A stretch of 64,000 nucleotides of DNA. Origin: Cephalopachus bancanus. Lineage: Eukaryota; Chordata; Mammalia; Primates; Tarsiidae. Location of the stretch: the NCBI GenBank assembly GCA_027257055.1, contig JAPVLO010000991.1, positions 218,280-282,279 of the forward strand, in the 5' to 3' direction. The stretch's first letter is position 1. Each line of letters starts with the position of its first letter. The notes under the pieces were generated by a model. That model was not told the origin of the DNA, searched no databases, and saw nothing but the letters and a program-made list of their open reading frames with translations. This document shows, piece by piece, positions 22,477 through 33,340 of the stretch. The position numbers were made by a program, and so were the translations under genes.

Positions 22477-24594
22477 TTCTAAGGATTTTGACTTTGCCCA
22501 AATTCTCCCAAATTCTCTCAAAGCACACTGAAAACGCAGATGTTACATTCAGGGAATTTTATGAAGTAATGTTATTTTTGACATCTAAATATCAATGAGT
22601 TACATTATTCAAGAAATCCTTAGGTGTAGTAGAGAGAACATTTGCCACGCAAGATCCTCAATGGTATTGTCAAAAGTCAAACATTTAACATACAGGGTTA
22701 TTGCCCAAATAACTCACAGCGACTTTGCTAGAAAAGAGTGCAAACTGTTGTGATATGTGGGTAAACATGTATGTAATGGAACATTTTCATATCCTCAGTT
22801 TATATCACTAATTCGTACTTTAAGCACAGAGCTGTATTTTAAAACAAAAAGTGCTTTTCATCTAAAAGGGTGAAAATTTTTCATGTTCATGAACTGACTA
22901 TATAACACAAAAGTCAGAGTCTGATGATATAACTTACCAAATGACATGCACAAGACACACACTCATTGAAATGTACAGGTTAGTTTCTGTCATGGGGAGA
23001 GAGTATATGTTTGTTTAAACAAAGAAAATAGATCTCAATATTAAATTACCAGGGAGTTCACATTAATAGGAATGCAAAAGTGGTATCTGTGTATATCTTA
23101 CATTAACCAGTTATTGTGAGAGAAAAAGTATATGTATCATTTTTTTAAAATGAAAAAAGAAAATAATTCATTATCTCTGCTATTTGAAACAAGTCACTTT
23201 ACTCTGTTTTCTATCTTAATGATAATAACAATAGTTTTAATAATAATAAAGCTCATAATTATTAAACAATAACACTGATTACAAACACTGACTTAACGAT
23301 CACTGACCAGTTTCCTTAGATCAAATTCCAGTAGTGCTCAAATTCACTCACATTTCTCATCATATAAAAATATTAATTTTCTCTCCCAGAACTGTTGTTA
23401 GAAATGACTGAGAAATATGTGTTAAATATACTTTAACCAAAATAGTGGCAAGAACATAAGTGAGCCCATTATCATAATATTAATTTCCAGCATAGTAAAG
23501 ATGACTGTAGTAACTACATAGATTTCCTAATTAAGAAATTCTTCACATACACACACAAAAAATCCCTGCATGTTATACTGAGGACTAACCACACTACCTG
23601 ACTGCCTCTGTCTTTCATGGTCAGGTTTCCATGGTATCCCGGTCCTAAGGTGGGAGACAAGACCCAATTGCATTAATCAGAAGCACACTTGACCCAGGTG
23701 ATAGAAACTGAATGTTGCTTCTTTTACAACTTTAAACTCACCTCCAAATGCAGGACTAACATAGTGAAAGCTGGCAAGAGGGATTTCAGTAAAATAAATG
23801 CTTTGGCAATAGCTGGAATCAAAGTTTGTAATCTGCATAGAACACAATCATCCCAACAATACCGCAATAATTAAAGAGACACTGTACTCAAAAGAATAAA
23901 TTGATTTTAAATATGCATAATCAAAATCTTAGATTGAAAAAAACCAAAAGGTGTCAATTCAATTGAAACCATTCACCTCTGCTCTCTCCTCAATGTCTTC
24001 CTTTTGTTTCCAAGGCTTCCATTGTATAAAAATGAATTCAGATCAACTTCAGCATGGATTTATAAGAAGTATTCTGGAGGGTAAAAAAATTAATGCTAAT
24101 AAGCAGAATTTATTTAATTATGTACAGAAAACTGAAATATGAACCACTACACCATAAAATTAAAATTGAACACTAGTCTATATTTCTTGGCACATGAAAA
24201 ATGTATCTACATATTAAGCACTGGGCATGTACCACTGGTTAAAAGTGAGATGTGAAGGACTATGTTTGTTGCAGATCATTAAATCTTACATTAAAGCCAC
24301 CTACTCATTGTGCTAGATTTATTTAATTAAAGTAATTAAGTTTCAGTAGCTCAATGTATTTTTAAGATGTCTACTTGTGTGATACAATCAGATTATTTAG
24401 CAATTACAATTTCCATGAACACCATCCTGTTAAAAGTATTAAGTTTCAGTGTATTGTGTTACTAATAAGCATAATAGTAGTAGTAGAGGTATTACAGCAA
24501 GAGCAGTAAGTAGTAATAATTCCTTAGTTATTACTTGCCTGACAGAAAATATACTAGATTAATTAAAAGAGTGTGTTTACAATTAGTCATTGAA
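22477..24594. other. No recognisable gene
   Basis: Largely AT-rich. The stretch 23330-23480 has the order of the hairpin module in very degraded form. ORFs at 23689-23874 and 23951-24142 have no recognisable domain. Confidence 0.35.
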
Positions 24595-24888
24595 GCTGGG
24601 CATGATGGCTCACGTCTATAGTCCCAGCACTTGGGGAGGCCAAGGTGAGAGGATCACCTGAGCCCATGGGTTCAAGACCAGCCTGGGCAACTTGGTGAGA
24701 CCTCATCTCTACAATAAATCAAAAAACTAGCCGGGAGTGGTGGCACATGCCTATAGTTCCAACTACTTGAAAGGCTGAGGAGGAAGGATCACCTGGATCC
24801 AGCAGGTCGAGGCTGCAGTGGCCATGAGCGTGCCACTGCACTCCAGCATGGGCGACAGAGACAGACTTCAACTCAAAAAAAAAAAAAT
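24595..24888 (+). mobile_element. Alu SINE
   Basis: Dimer 'gctgggcatgatggctcacg' to 'acttcaactcaaaaaa'. Confidence 0.93.
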
Positions 24889-24892
24889 TAGT

Positions 24893-25170
24893 CATTGGGA
24901 GGTGTGGTGGCCTATACCTGTAATCCTAGCACTTTGGGAGGCCAAGGCAGGAGGATTGCTTGAGTCCAAGACAACATAATGAGACCATGTCGCTACAAAA
25001 AACAAAATTACCTGGGCCTGGTGAAATATGCCTGTTTGTCCCAGTTACTTGGGAGGCTGAGAAGAGCCCAGGTGTTTGAGGCTTCAGTGAGCTTTGATTG
25101 TGCCACTAGCCTCTAGTCAAGGCAACAGAGTAAGATCTCAACTCAGCTCCCCCCCCCAAAAAAAAAATTA
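24893..25170 (+). mobile_element. Alu SINE, old (AluJ-like)
   Basis: Diverged dimer with 'gaggattgcttgagtcc' and A-tail after a run of eight C, adjoining the younger Alu. The next bases start a Tigger-type element. Confidence 0.85.
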
Positions 25171-25654
25171 CAGTCATGTATTCCATGTTTCGGTCAACGA
25201 CAGACTGCATAGATGACAGTGGTCCCAAAAACTTATAATAGAACTGAGAAATTTCTATCACCTAGTGATGTTATTGCTGTCCTAGCATTGTAGCAAATTA
25301 CTCATGTGTTTGTTGAGATGATGGTAAAAGCAAACTTACTGCAATGCCATTCATATAACAGTATAGCACATATGATTACACACGGTACATAGTATCTGAC
25401 AATAAATGACTGTTACTGGCTTGTGTTTTTATATACTATACTTTATCAAAGTTGACTATAAAAAAGCCTTAGGCAGGTCCCTTAGGAGGTACTCTAGAAG
25501 AAAGCATTATTATCATAGTTGATGACAGCTCCATGTGTGTTATTGCCCCTGAAGACCTTCCAGTGGGACAAGATATGAAGGCAGAGACAGTGATATTGAT
25601 GATCTTGACCTTGACCCTGATCCTGACCCTGTGTAGTCCTAGGCTGATGTGTGT

Positions 25655-25830
25655 GTTTGTCTTTTTTTTTTTTGGAGTCGGGGTCTCACTGTTTCTCAGG
25701 CTGTAGTGCAGTGGTGCAATCATGACTGCAGCCTTGAACTCTTGGGCTCAAGTAACCCTACTGCCTCAGCCTCTTTGGTAGCTGGAACTATAGACACATG
25801 TCATCACATAGGGCTAATTTTATTTATTTA
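25655..25830 (-). mobile_element. Alu fragment (old)
   Basis: 'ggagtcggggtctcactg' to 'tcatcacatagggctaattt'; only one arm. Confidence 0.75.
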
Positions 25831-26094
25831 CTTTTTTGTTTACTTATTTCTGGCTCAGTTTCCCAAAGCTAGCTTTCATTTTTAACAAAATATTTTCAAA
25901 AGTAAACAAATAAAATAAATTGAGAATAGAAAGAAGCTTATAGAATAAGGATATAAAAAACATAGTTTTGTTCAGCTATACAATGTTTTAAGCTTAGTGC
26001 TATTGCAAAATGTAAAAAAGTTTAAAAAATTAAAATTTTATAAAGTAAGAAAGTTATAGTAAGTTAAAGTTCATTTATTATTGAAGAAAAAATA

Positions 26095-26385
26095 ATTTTT
26101 TTGAGTCAAAGTTTCACTCTGTCGCCCAGGTTGGAGTGCAGTGGCATGCTCAAGCCACAGCAGTCTTGACCTGCTGGGTTCTGGCAATTCTTCTGCCTCA
26201 GCCTTTCAAGTAGCTGGAACCACAGATGTGTGCCACCACACCTGGCTAATTTTTTTATTTATTGTAGAGACGAGATCTCGCCAAGTTGCCTAAGCCTGTC
26301 TCGAACCCCTGGGCTCAGGCAATCTTCTCTCATCGGCCTCCCAAAGTGCTGGAATTATAGACGTGAGCCTCCGTGCCTGGCCTAT
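26095..26385 (-). mobile_element. Alu SINE inside Tigger element
   Basis: 'ttttgagtcaaagtttcactctgtcgc' region to 'cgtgcctggcc'. Confidence 0.92.
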
Positions 26386-26401
26386 TTTTAAAAATAAATT
26401 T

Positions 26402-26692
26402 AGACTGGGCTCAGTGGCTCAGCCTGTAATCCCAGCACTTTGGGAGGCCAAGGCGAGTGGATTACCTGAGCCCGCGGGTTCGAGACCCATCCGGGCAACT
26501 TGGTGAGACCTCATCTCTACAATAAATAAAAAATTAGCTGGGCATGATAGCATGCACCCGTAGTCCCGGCTACTTGGAAGGCTTAGGCAGAAGGATCACC
26601 GGAGCCCAGCAGGTCGAGGCTGCGTGGCCGAGAGCATGCCACTGCATTCCAGTCTGGAAGACAGAGTGAGACTCCAACTCAAAATAATTAAT
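26402..26692 (+). mobile_element. Alu SINE inside Tigger element
   Basis: 'gactgggctcagtggctcagc' region to 'ctccaactcaaaataatt', followed by an (attaa)n run. Faces the preceding Alu head to head. Confidence 0.92.
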
Positions 26693-27308
26693 TAATTAAT
26701 TAATTAAGTTTAGCCTGAGTGTCCAGTGTTTATAAAGTCCACAGTAGTATAATGTCCTAGGCCTTCACATTCACTCACCATTCACTCACTGACTCATCCA
26801 GAGCAACTTCTTGTCCTACAAGCTCCATTCAAGCTAAGTGCCCTATACACATGTACCATTTTTTATATTTCATACCATGTTTTACTGTATGTTTTCTGTG
26901 TTTAGATACACAAATACATAACGTCTTGTTACAATTGCTTACACTATTTAGTACAGTAACATGCTGTACAGGTTTGTAGCCTAGGTGTCATAGGCTATAC
27001 CACACAACCTGGGTATGTAGTAGGCTGTATCATCTAGGTTTGACTAAGTACATTCTATGATGTTCACACAATGATAATATTGACTAATGACACATTTCTC
27101 AGAATATATCTCCAACGTTAAGTGACACATGAAAGCATATTTGAAAATTCAAAATCAACTGAAACTCAAAAGCAATGATATGCACACAACAAAAACCTAC
27201 CAAATATCATGTTCATAACATGCCGAATTACTATTAAAAACCAGTATTGTCCCCTAATAACATCAACAATCAATGACAAAAGAAGTGTTACAATAAAAAT
27301 GCATGCAG

Positions 27309-27537
27309 AGACCCGCCTGGGCAACTTGGCGAGAACTCATCTCTACAATAAATCAAAAACTAGCCAGGCGTGGTAGCGCGTGCCTGTAGTTCCAGCTATT
27401 TGGAAGGCTGAGGCGGAAGGATTGCCAGAGCCCAGCAGGTCGAGGCTGCGGTGGACAGGAGTGGCCACTGCACTCTAGTCTGGGAGACAGTGAGACTCCA
27501 ACTCAAAAAACAAAAAACACAAAAAAACACAAAAAAT
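27309..27537 (+). mobile_element. Alu SINE, 5' truncated
   Basis: Starts mid left arm at 'gagacccgcctgggcaac'. Flanked by 'aaaaatgcatgca' on both sides (27296 and 27533), showing it inserted in this truncated state. Confidence 0.9.
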
Positions 27538-28001
27538 GCATGCAAAACATTTTAAAAGTTTAAAATATTTGAAAATAAACTTACATTGTATTTTTCTGTC
27601 ATCAGTGTAGTAAGCAGCAAATTCTAAAACCTACATAGACAAATAAATAAAACGATTATGTAGCTGTTAATTTAACTATGAACTGCCAAGTAATTGTAGC
27701 AAATTCATTAATTACCAATCTGTAATTAGCAATGTCAATATTATTTTAAAGGAAATTTGAAAATGTACTACTAATGTTTACTTCAATATAAATAGATGAT
27801 ATTAATCAAAAAAACCACATGTGGGAAATTTGCCACATCAGCTTGAAAATGTCATTATTGAAGCTAACAGTAGTTAACAAAATGATCTTGGTTAACAAAG
27901 CCAAAGACAGTTTCTTACAACAAAACTGGAAGCTAAAATGGCCTATAATTTCTTTTTAAATTTTGTTAGGGAAAAAAATCAATTTAAAATCTCAAAGTTA
28001 G

Positions 28002-28285
28002 CTGGGCTTGGTGGCTCAGCCTGTAATCCCGTGCCTTTGGGAGGCTGAGGTGAGTGGATTGCCTGAGCCCGCGGGTTCAAGACCCGCCTGGGCAACGAGA
28101 CCTCATCTCTACAATAAATCAAAAAATCAGCCGGGCGTGGTAGTGCATGCCTGTAATTCCGGCTACTTGGAAGGCTGAGGCAGAAGGATCGCCAGAGCCC
28201 AGCAGGTAGAGGCTGCAGTGGCTGGGAGCGGCCACTGTACTCCAGTCTGGGCAACCAAATGAGACTCCAACTCAAAAAAAAAAAC
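28002..28285 (+). mobile_element. Alu SINE, young
   Basis: 'gctgggcttggtggctcagcc' to A-tail. The flanking 'tctcaaagtta' / 'actcaaagttac' is the target duplication. Confidence 0.95.
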
Positions 28286-28753
28286 AACTCAAAGTTACAA
28301 ACCTAAAAGTCTCCACCACAAATTACACTAAAAAATTTTGAAGTATCAGATCAAAACACTAAAATCTGAATTGTATAACTTATTGGGAACCTCCATTAGG
28401 CAAGAGCTAGAGCTACTTTGACAGCCCCTCCCTAAATGTTGGGACTCACACTTGTCCCATTAGTCACAGTGAGGGCTCAGAGTCTTGAAGATTACTAAGG
28501 TCTATGTGAAGATCCAGGTTCAAATGACAGCAACATTGCCTCAGGGCTGCAAATGGATCCCTTGTTGATAATATTTAATTAAATATCAGAAATTTACCTA
28601 TTATTGTTAGAGTTGGCAAAAAAAAAATAAGCTATAAAAAGTAGACTACTAAGAAGAAAGCCATAAACCCTTGCATACTGCAATATATCCCAGTATAACA
28701 CTACAAGATGACAATTAACTTGCTCTCATTTTTGATATTATAGAAGATCATAA

Positions 28754-28990
28754 AGCCAGGCATGGTAATTCATGCTCATAATCCCAGCACTTTGGGATGT
28801 GGAGGCAAGAGGGTTGCCTGAGCCTGGGGGTTAGAGACCAGCCTGAGTAACTTGGCAAGACATCATCCCTATAATAAATCAAAAATTAGCCAAGTATGGT
28901 GGTACGCACCTGTAGCTCCAGCTACTTGGAAGGCTGAGGCAGAAGGATCCCCTGAGCCCAGCAAGTAGAGGCCACTGCACTCCAGCCTGG
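28754..28990 (+). mobile_element. Alu SINE with degenerate purine tail
   Basis: 'gccaggcatggtaattcatg' to 'ctccagcctggatgtcag', then the expected A-tail is replaced by the long GA tract. Confidence 0.9.
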
Positions 28991-29440
28991 ATGTCAGACA
29001 GAGAGAGAGAGAGAGAGAGCGGGAGGGAGGTGGGAGAGAGAGAGAGGGAGAGAGAGAAGGCGGGAGAGAGGGAGAGGGAGACAGGGAGAAAGACAGGAAG
29101 AGAGAGAGACAGGGAGGGAAAGAGAGAGGGAGAGAGACAGGGAGAGAGGGAGAAGGAGAGAGAGGGAGGAAGAGGGGAGAGAGAGGGGGAGAGAGGGAGG
29201 AGAGGCAGGGAGAGAGAGAGACAGGGAGAGAGACAGGGAAAGAGAGAAGGAGAGGGAGGGAGAAAGAGGGAGAGAGAGAGGGGAAGAGAGAGAGACAGGG
29301 AGAGAGAGGGGGGGGTGGAGAGAGGGGGTGGAGAGAGGGGGAGAGAGAGAGGGAAAGAGAGAGAAAGGGAGAGAGAGAGGGAGAGGGGGGAGGGGGGAGA
29401 GAGGGAGGAGAGAGAGACAGGGAGAGAAGGAAAGCAAGAA
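28991..29440 (+). repeat. Purine tract (GA/GGGA)n, about 450 bp
   Basis: Almost pure A/G on the plus strand (only scattered C in 'gacaggg' and 'gcggga' units). It grew from the Alu tail. Long ORFs on both strands (Ser/Pro/Leu-rich and Arg/Glu-rich) are artefacts of low complexity. Confidence 0.95.
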
Positions 29441-29679
29441 AGAAAAAGAAAATCAAAAACTACTCATAGTGAGAAGTAGGATTTAGTGGTTGGTCGTGCT
29501 ACTAAACAAAAGAAACAGAACAAGGAAGAACAGGCAGAGCATGAGTGAAAGAGGAAGTGAGGGAATCAGAGAAGGTGAGGAAAGGAATGTAGAGGAAGAA
29601 TGAACATCAGAAAAAGGAGCAAGAAAAAAAAGAACAGTAAAAATAATAGGAAGAAAAAGTTGCATTCCTTACTTCTTAC

Positions 29680-29818
29680 CAGTCAATGGACTAGGAAGCT
29701 TGATGCGGATTTTCCCATTTACCCTCATGACAAATCCGCGTGACTGAATCTGCTACTAACTCACTGACACAGATTTGTCATAAGGATTAAAGAGGACATG
29801 TGAAGATACTTCTGGAAC
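29680..29818 (-). other. Putative noncoding exon, copy A (both splice borders intact)
   Basis: Best-preserved copy of the recurrent module. On the minus strand it begins after a polypyrimidine tract and AG (cagtttctttcag|GTTCCAG) and ends at a donor (GACTG|GTAAGA), giving a 139-nt exon. The interior can fold: 'accctcatgacaaatc' pairs with 'gatttgtcataaggatt'-type sequence 40 nt away, around a second pair 'gtgactgaat'/'actcactgacac'. The two halves look like the 3' portion of MIR SINEs in opposite orientation. Homologous borders recur at 1777, 21744, 44264, 45006 and 45336. The exon itself has no long ORF. Transcription is unproven. Confidence 0.5.
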
Positions 29819-29874
29819 CTGAAAGAAACTGGGAAGGCTTATATTACCATACATGATATATTTATATATCATTT

Positions 29875-29945
29875 AAATAGGAAATAAACAATAATAAATC
29901 TATGATATCATATATTTATTATTTATTATTGTTTATTTCCTATTT
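29875..29945. repeat. Perfect inverted repeat, 25-bp arms
   Basis: Arm 29875-29899 is the exact reverse complement of arm 29921-29945, separated by 21 bp. The right arm has counterparts in copies B and C of the unit, the left does not, so the left arm is a secondary inverted copy. Confidence 0.95.
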
Positions 29946-30339
29946 ACAATCTACATATCACCATCATGATTTGATTATATCTCTTTAAACCAAACGGTCG
30001 CATGACTTTGCAGTTTTAGATAGAGTAACTTAAACCCCCTCCCAGCAAATGCCTTCCAACTCCATGTTACCAGAATCCTTCTCAAAAGTGTCCCTTTGCT
30101 ACTTACCAACTATAATGGCATTAATGTTTAGGGATTAAAGGTCTCCAGTTTTGTCCTGTGAACAAGTGATAGCCAAGGTTCAACTTCACTACTGAAAGCA
30201 CAGTGGCCCCGCTCTGAAAACCAATGTTTTATTACCTTGGTGCCTTGAGTTAATACCTACCAGCTGTGTTAACCTAGGAAGACCCAACAAGTTTATCCTG
30301 GTACATAATTACTTCAGCAAACACTCAAAAAAAAAATTT

Positions 30340-30545
30340 GAAAAGTGAAAATGTGCCATTGTCAGACCATCGCCACCACTGCCTTGCTAAGCTATGGTGT
30401 GGCCATGTGATCTTTGACCTATGGCCAGGCCATGTTTTCTTAAGCTTTGGCCCCCTTTCCCTAACTTGGGGAAGTGAATCTCCTCTTTCTTTCTCTCTCT
30501 CTCTCTCTAATTTACTTTCTAAATAAACTATACGTTCTTAAAATT
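30340..30545 (+). repeat. SINE-like or LTR-end repeat, copy 1
   Basis: About 190 bp sharing with 48073-48265 the blocks 'gccattgtcagaccat', 'ggtgtggccatgtg', 'tctcctctttctttctctc' and 'aatttact..taaataaacta'. Both end in an AATAAA-containing A-rich tail. It could be a small retroposon or the R-U5 end of an LTR. Confidence 0.6.
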
Positions 30546-31149
30546 TTTCATTTTGTTCATATTTGAGGTTCTCAAGATGTTAATGCTTCAAGAACATACT
30601 TTAAAGGGTAGATGAGAAGACAGTCTTGAGGATTCATTCCTCTGAATATTAATCCATACAAGAGGAGAGTTGAAAATTGCTAACGACTTAAAGCATTTAA
30701 CAGATGTGTTTGATTTCATATTTTTTTGAAAATTGTTTTCAAAACTTGGCTGGTATAATCATAAAGAACTAGAATGGTGTTAAAAAAAATGAGTAGTACC
30801 AAGAAGGAGGGCAGTGTGTCAATTTCTTGTTCACAAACTCTAATCTGTCAGAAAAGAATAAAAAAAGAATGAAAGCACAACATATATATACATACACACA
30901 TATTTGCTAGGCATGAACATATATTCTTTCTAGATATCTATAAATGTTCCTGAAGAACCCAAAGTCTGGATTATATAACCTATCAGGAGCCTGTATCAGG
31001 AGATGAGCTAGATCTATTTTGATAGCCCTTCCTAACTGTTGGGATTAGCTCCCACAGTTCCATTGTTCATCCCCAGGTCTTGGGGACAACAGATGCTGAT
31101 GAGACTATCATGGGTCTAATGGCAGTAACATTTTCTTAATTCTGCAAAT

Positions 31150-31958
31150 GAATTATTTTTTCCTTGTTTCTTTTTTTATTTTTATTTTAGATTCAGAGGG
31201 TACACGTGCATATTTGTTACATGGACATTGTGTAATGGTGGGGACTGGGTCTCAGGTGGCCCATTCCCCAGATAGTGAACATTGTGCCCCAATGGTAGTT
31301 TCTGAATCCAAACCCCTTTTCCCCTTCCCCCCTTACTGGTATTCTCAGTGTCTATTATTTCCATCTTTGTGACCGTTTAGCTCCCACATATCAGTGAGAA
31401 CATGTGGTGTTTGGTTCTCTGATTCTGAGTCAATTTACTTAGGATGCTATCCCAGCTCTATACATATATATACTGTATACATGTATACAGCTCTATACAT
31501 GTCTATACTGCAAAGTACATGATTTCGTTCTTTTTTATGGCTTCATAGTATTCTATGGTGTATACATACCATATTTTCCTTGTCCACTAATCACTGGATG
31601 GACATGTAGGTTGATTTCACATCTTTGCAATTATGAGCTGTGATGACCATGTGGGTGCAGGTGTCTTGTATATAGTGACCTCTGTTCCTTAACATCACTC
31701 ATCATCAGGGATATGCAAATTAAAACTTCAATGGGATACCATCTTGCACCAGTCAGATTGGCCATTATTTAAAAATTTTTTAAATAGATACTGGCACAGA
31801 TGAAGAGAAAAGGGGACACTTACACACTGTTGGTGGGAGTGTGAATTAGTGCAACCTCTATGGAAAGCAGTATGGAGATTACTCAAAGAAAATAAAAGTA
31901 GATCTACCATTTGATCCAGCAATCTCACTACTAGGTATCTACCCTAATGAGATTCTTT
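31150..31958 (-). mobile_element. L1 3' end with 5' inversion
   Basis: 31150-31685 is L1 3' end in minus orientation (poly-T, 3' UTR text 'gagggtacacgtgcatat', then the end of ORF2). 31690-31958 is adjacent ORF2 sequence in plus orientation ('cactgttggtgggagtgtga'). This head-to-head arrangement is the product of twin-primed L1 insertion. It is an older L1 subfamily than the one at 35 kb. Confidence 0.85.
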
Positions 31959-32159
31959 TTGATAATACGTAATTAAGACCCACATACACCCAGTCTTTGT
32001 TGGCATCGACAAGAATTATCTCAGAAAAGTAGACTAGTAAGAAGGAAGTCATTTATTCTTGCATGTCTCAGGATATCCTTGGATAGTTACACCAAGTGAC
32101 AGTTAACTTGCTCCTGTGTTCGCTATTAAAAGGTGTCATAAAGTTACTCAAAGTGATAG

Positions 32160-32350
32160 TATAGAACTTAGTCATAATACATTTTTTAAAAAGGGGGAAA
32201 GAAAAAGAACAGTGAGAGAATGAGGAGGAGAAGAGGAATTAGAGGAGGCACAGGAGGAAGGGTAAGGAAAAGCACAGAAGGATGAAAAGCAAAAAGAAGA
32301 GGAAGAAAAAAATGAAGAAGTAATAGAAAAAAGAACAATAGGAAGGTAAT
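32160..32350 (+). repeat. Purine-rich stretch of unit B
   Basis: GGA/AAG-rich, at the same place in the unit as the purine tracts at 29500-29660 and 43930-44090. These three are ancestral to the unit, unlike the Alu-tail tract at 28991. Confidence 0.75.
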
Positions 32351-32354
32351 GCAT

Positions 32355-32488
32355 TGTACGTGGGGCTTCTATATAGATGTTCTCATTTGACAGTCATGAC
32401 AGACCTGTATCACTGAATCTTTTTACTAATTAACTAACAGCTTTGTTGTGAGGATTAATGAGATAACATGCAAAGATACTTTCAGGAC
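32355..32488 (-). other. Exon-like hairpin module, copy B (both borders decayed)
   Basis: The hairpin halves 'catttgacagtcatgacaga' and 'gctttgttgtgaggattaat' are present, but the acceptor position reads ttttcat|G on the minus strand (AG changed to AT) and no donor is visible. Confidence 0.45.
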
Positions 32489-32837
32489 ATGAAAAGTAAC
32501 AGAGAAGTAAAGATATCATATTGCCAGAGCATAATCTAAAAAAGAAAAATTACTTATTACATATTTGTTTCCCATTTACAATCTACTCAAATATCCACCA
32601 GATGTAAGATTTTCAATAATTCTGTTAGTTATAATTCACCATCACTATTCAATTATATTTCTTTAAACTAAATGGCTTCAATATTTTTACTGCTTCAGAC
32701 ACAAAATAGAGCAATCCAAGAGCTGGCAGCAAATTGCTTTCAAACTTATTATGGAATCCTTTTCAGAAGAGAAGCGTCCCCTTGCTCCTAACCCACTAAG
32801 ATGATCCTCACAGTTAGAGATTCAATTGCTCTAGTTT

Positions 32838-33136
32838 TTAGCCAGGCTCCGTGGCTCAGCCTGTAATCCCGCACCTTTGGGAGGCTGAGGTGAGTGGATT
32901 GCCTGAGCCCGTGGGTTCGAGACTCGCCTGGGCAACTTGGCGAGACCTCATCTCTACAATAAATCAAAATTAGCCGTGCGTGGTAGCGCGCGCCTGTAGC
33001 TTCAGCTACCCGGAAGGCTGAGGCAGAAGGATTGCCGGAGTCCAGTAGGTCGAGGCTGCAGTGGCTAGGAGTGGCCACTGCACTCCACTCTGGGTGACAG
33101 AATGAGACTCCAACTCAAAAAAAAAAAAAAAAATTG
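32838..33136 (+). mobile_element. Alu SINE, young
   Basis: 'gccaggctccgtggctcagc' to A-tail. The flanking duplication 'attgctctagttttt'/'attgctctagtttt' brackets it. Confidence 0.96.
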
Positions 33137-33340
33137 CTCTAGTTTTCAATGGGTTCAGGTTACTGACAAGGCCCAACTTCATCAACTGGAAGCAAAGTGG
33201 CTCCAGTACCTACAAACCATTGTTTTGTTACCTTAACACCTATAATTAATACCTTCCTACAGATAGAGAGACTATCCTAGTTTATCTTCAAACAAAGGTG
33301 ACTAACAAGTAGCATTAGCAACTGAATGCATTAAAATATA

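Larger units (their letters stand above)
25173..27132. mobile_element. Tigger/MER2-type DNA transposon, split by three Alus
   Basis: The left end 'acagtcatgtattccatg' with 'cggtcaacgacagactgcat' and the right end '...caacgttaagtgacacatga' form the inverted termini of a TcMar-Tigger family element. Body text such as 'gtacaggtttgtagcctagg' and 'ctgtatcatctaggtttg' agrees with the remembered MER2/Tigger consensus. Alus occupy 25655-25830, 26095-26385 and 26402-26692. Confidence 0.8.
28286..30330 (-). repeat. Low-copy 2-kb unit, copy A
   Basis: First of three diverged, same-order copies (A here, B 30540-33340, C 42780-44700). Shared landmarks in order are 'attaggcaagagctagagct', 'gtagactactaagaag', a purine-rich stretch, the hairpin/exon module, 'caccatcatgatttgattatatctctttaaac', 'tccttctcaaaagtgtccc' and 'ggattaaaggtctccagt'. 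The unit is not a known transposon to me. Strand is assigned from the splice-like signals. Confidence 0.6.
30540..33340 (-). repeat. Low-copy unit, copy B
   Basis: Same landmark order as copies A and C, with an L1 (31150-31958) and an Alu (32838-33136) inserted. It also shares with copy C the part before the 'gagctagatc' landmark: 'gagagttgaaaattgctaacg', 'tatttcttgt(t/c)cac' and 'ctctgaatattaatcc'. Copy A lacks this front part. Confidence 0.6.

Noticed and set aside
28869..29479. Long ORFs (up to 195 codons) on both strands, Ser/Pro/Leu-rich and Arg/Glu-rich
   Set aside because: They lie in the GA/CT low-complexity tract and reflect composition only.
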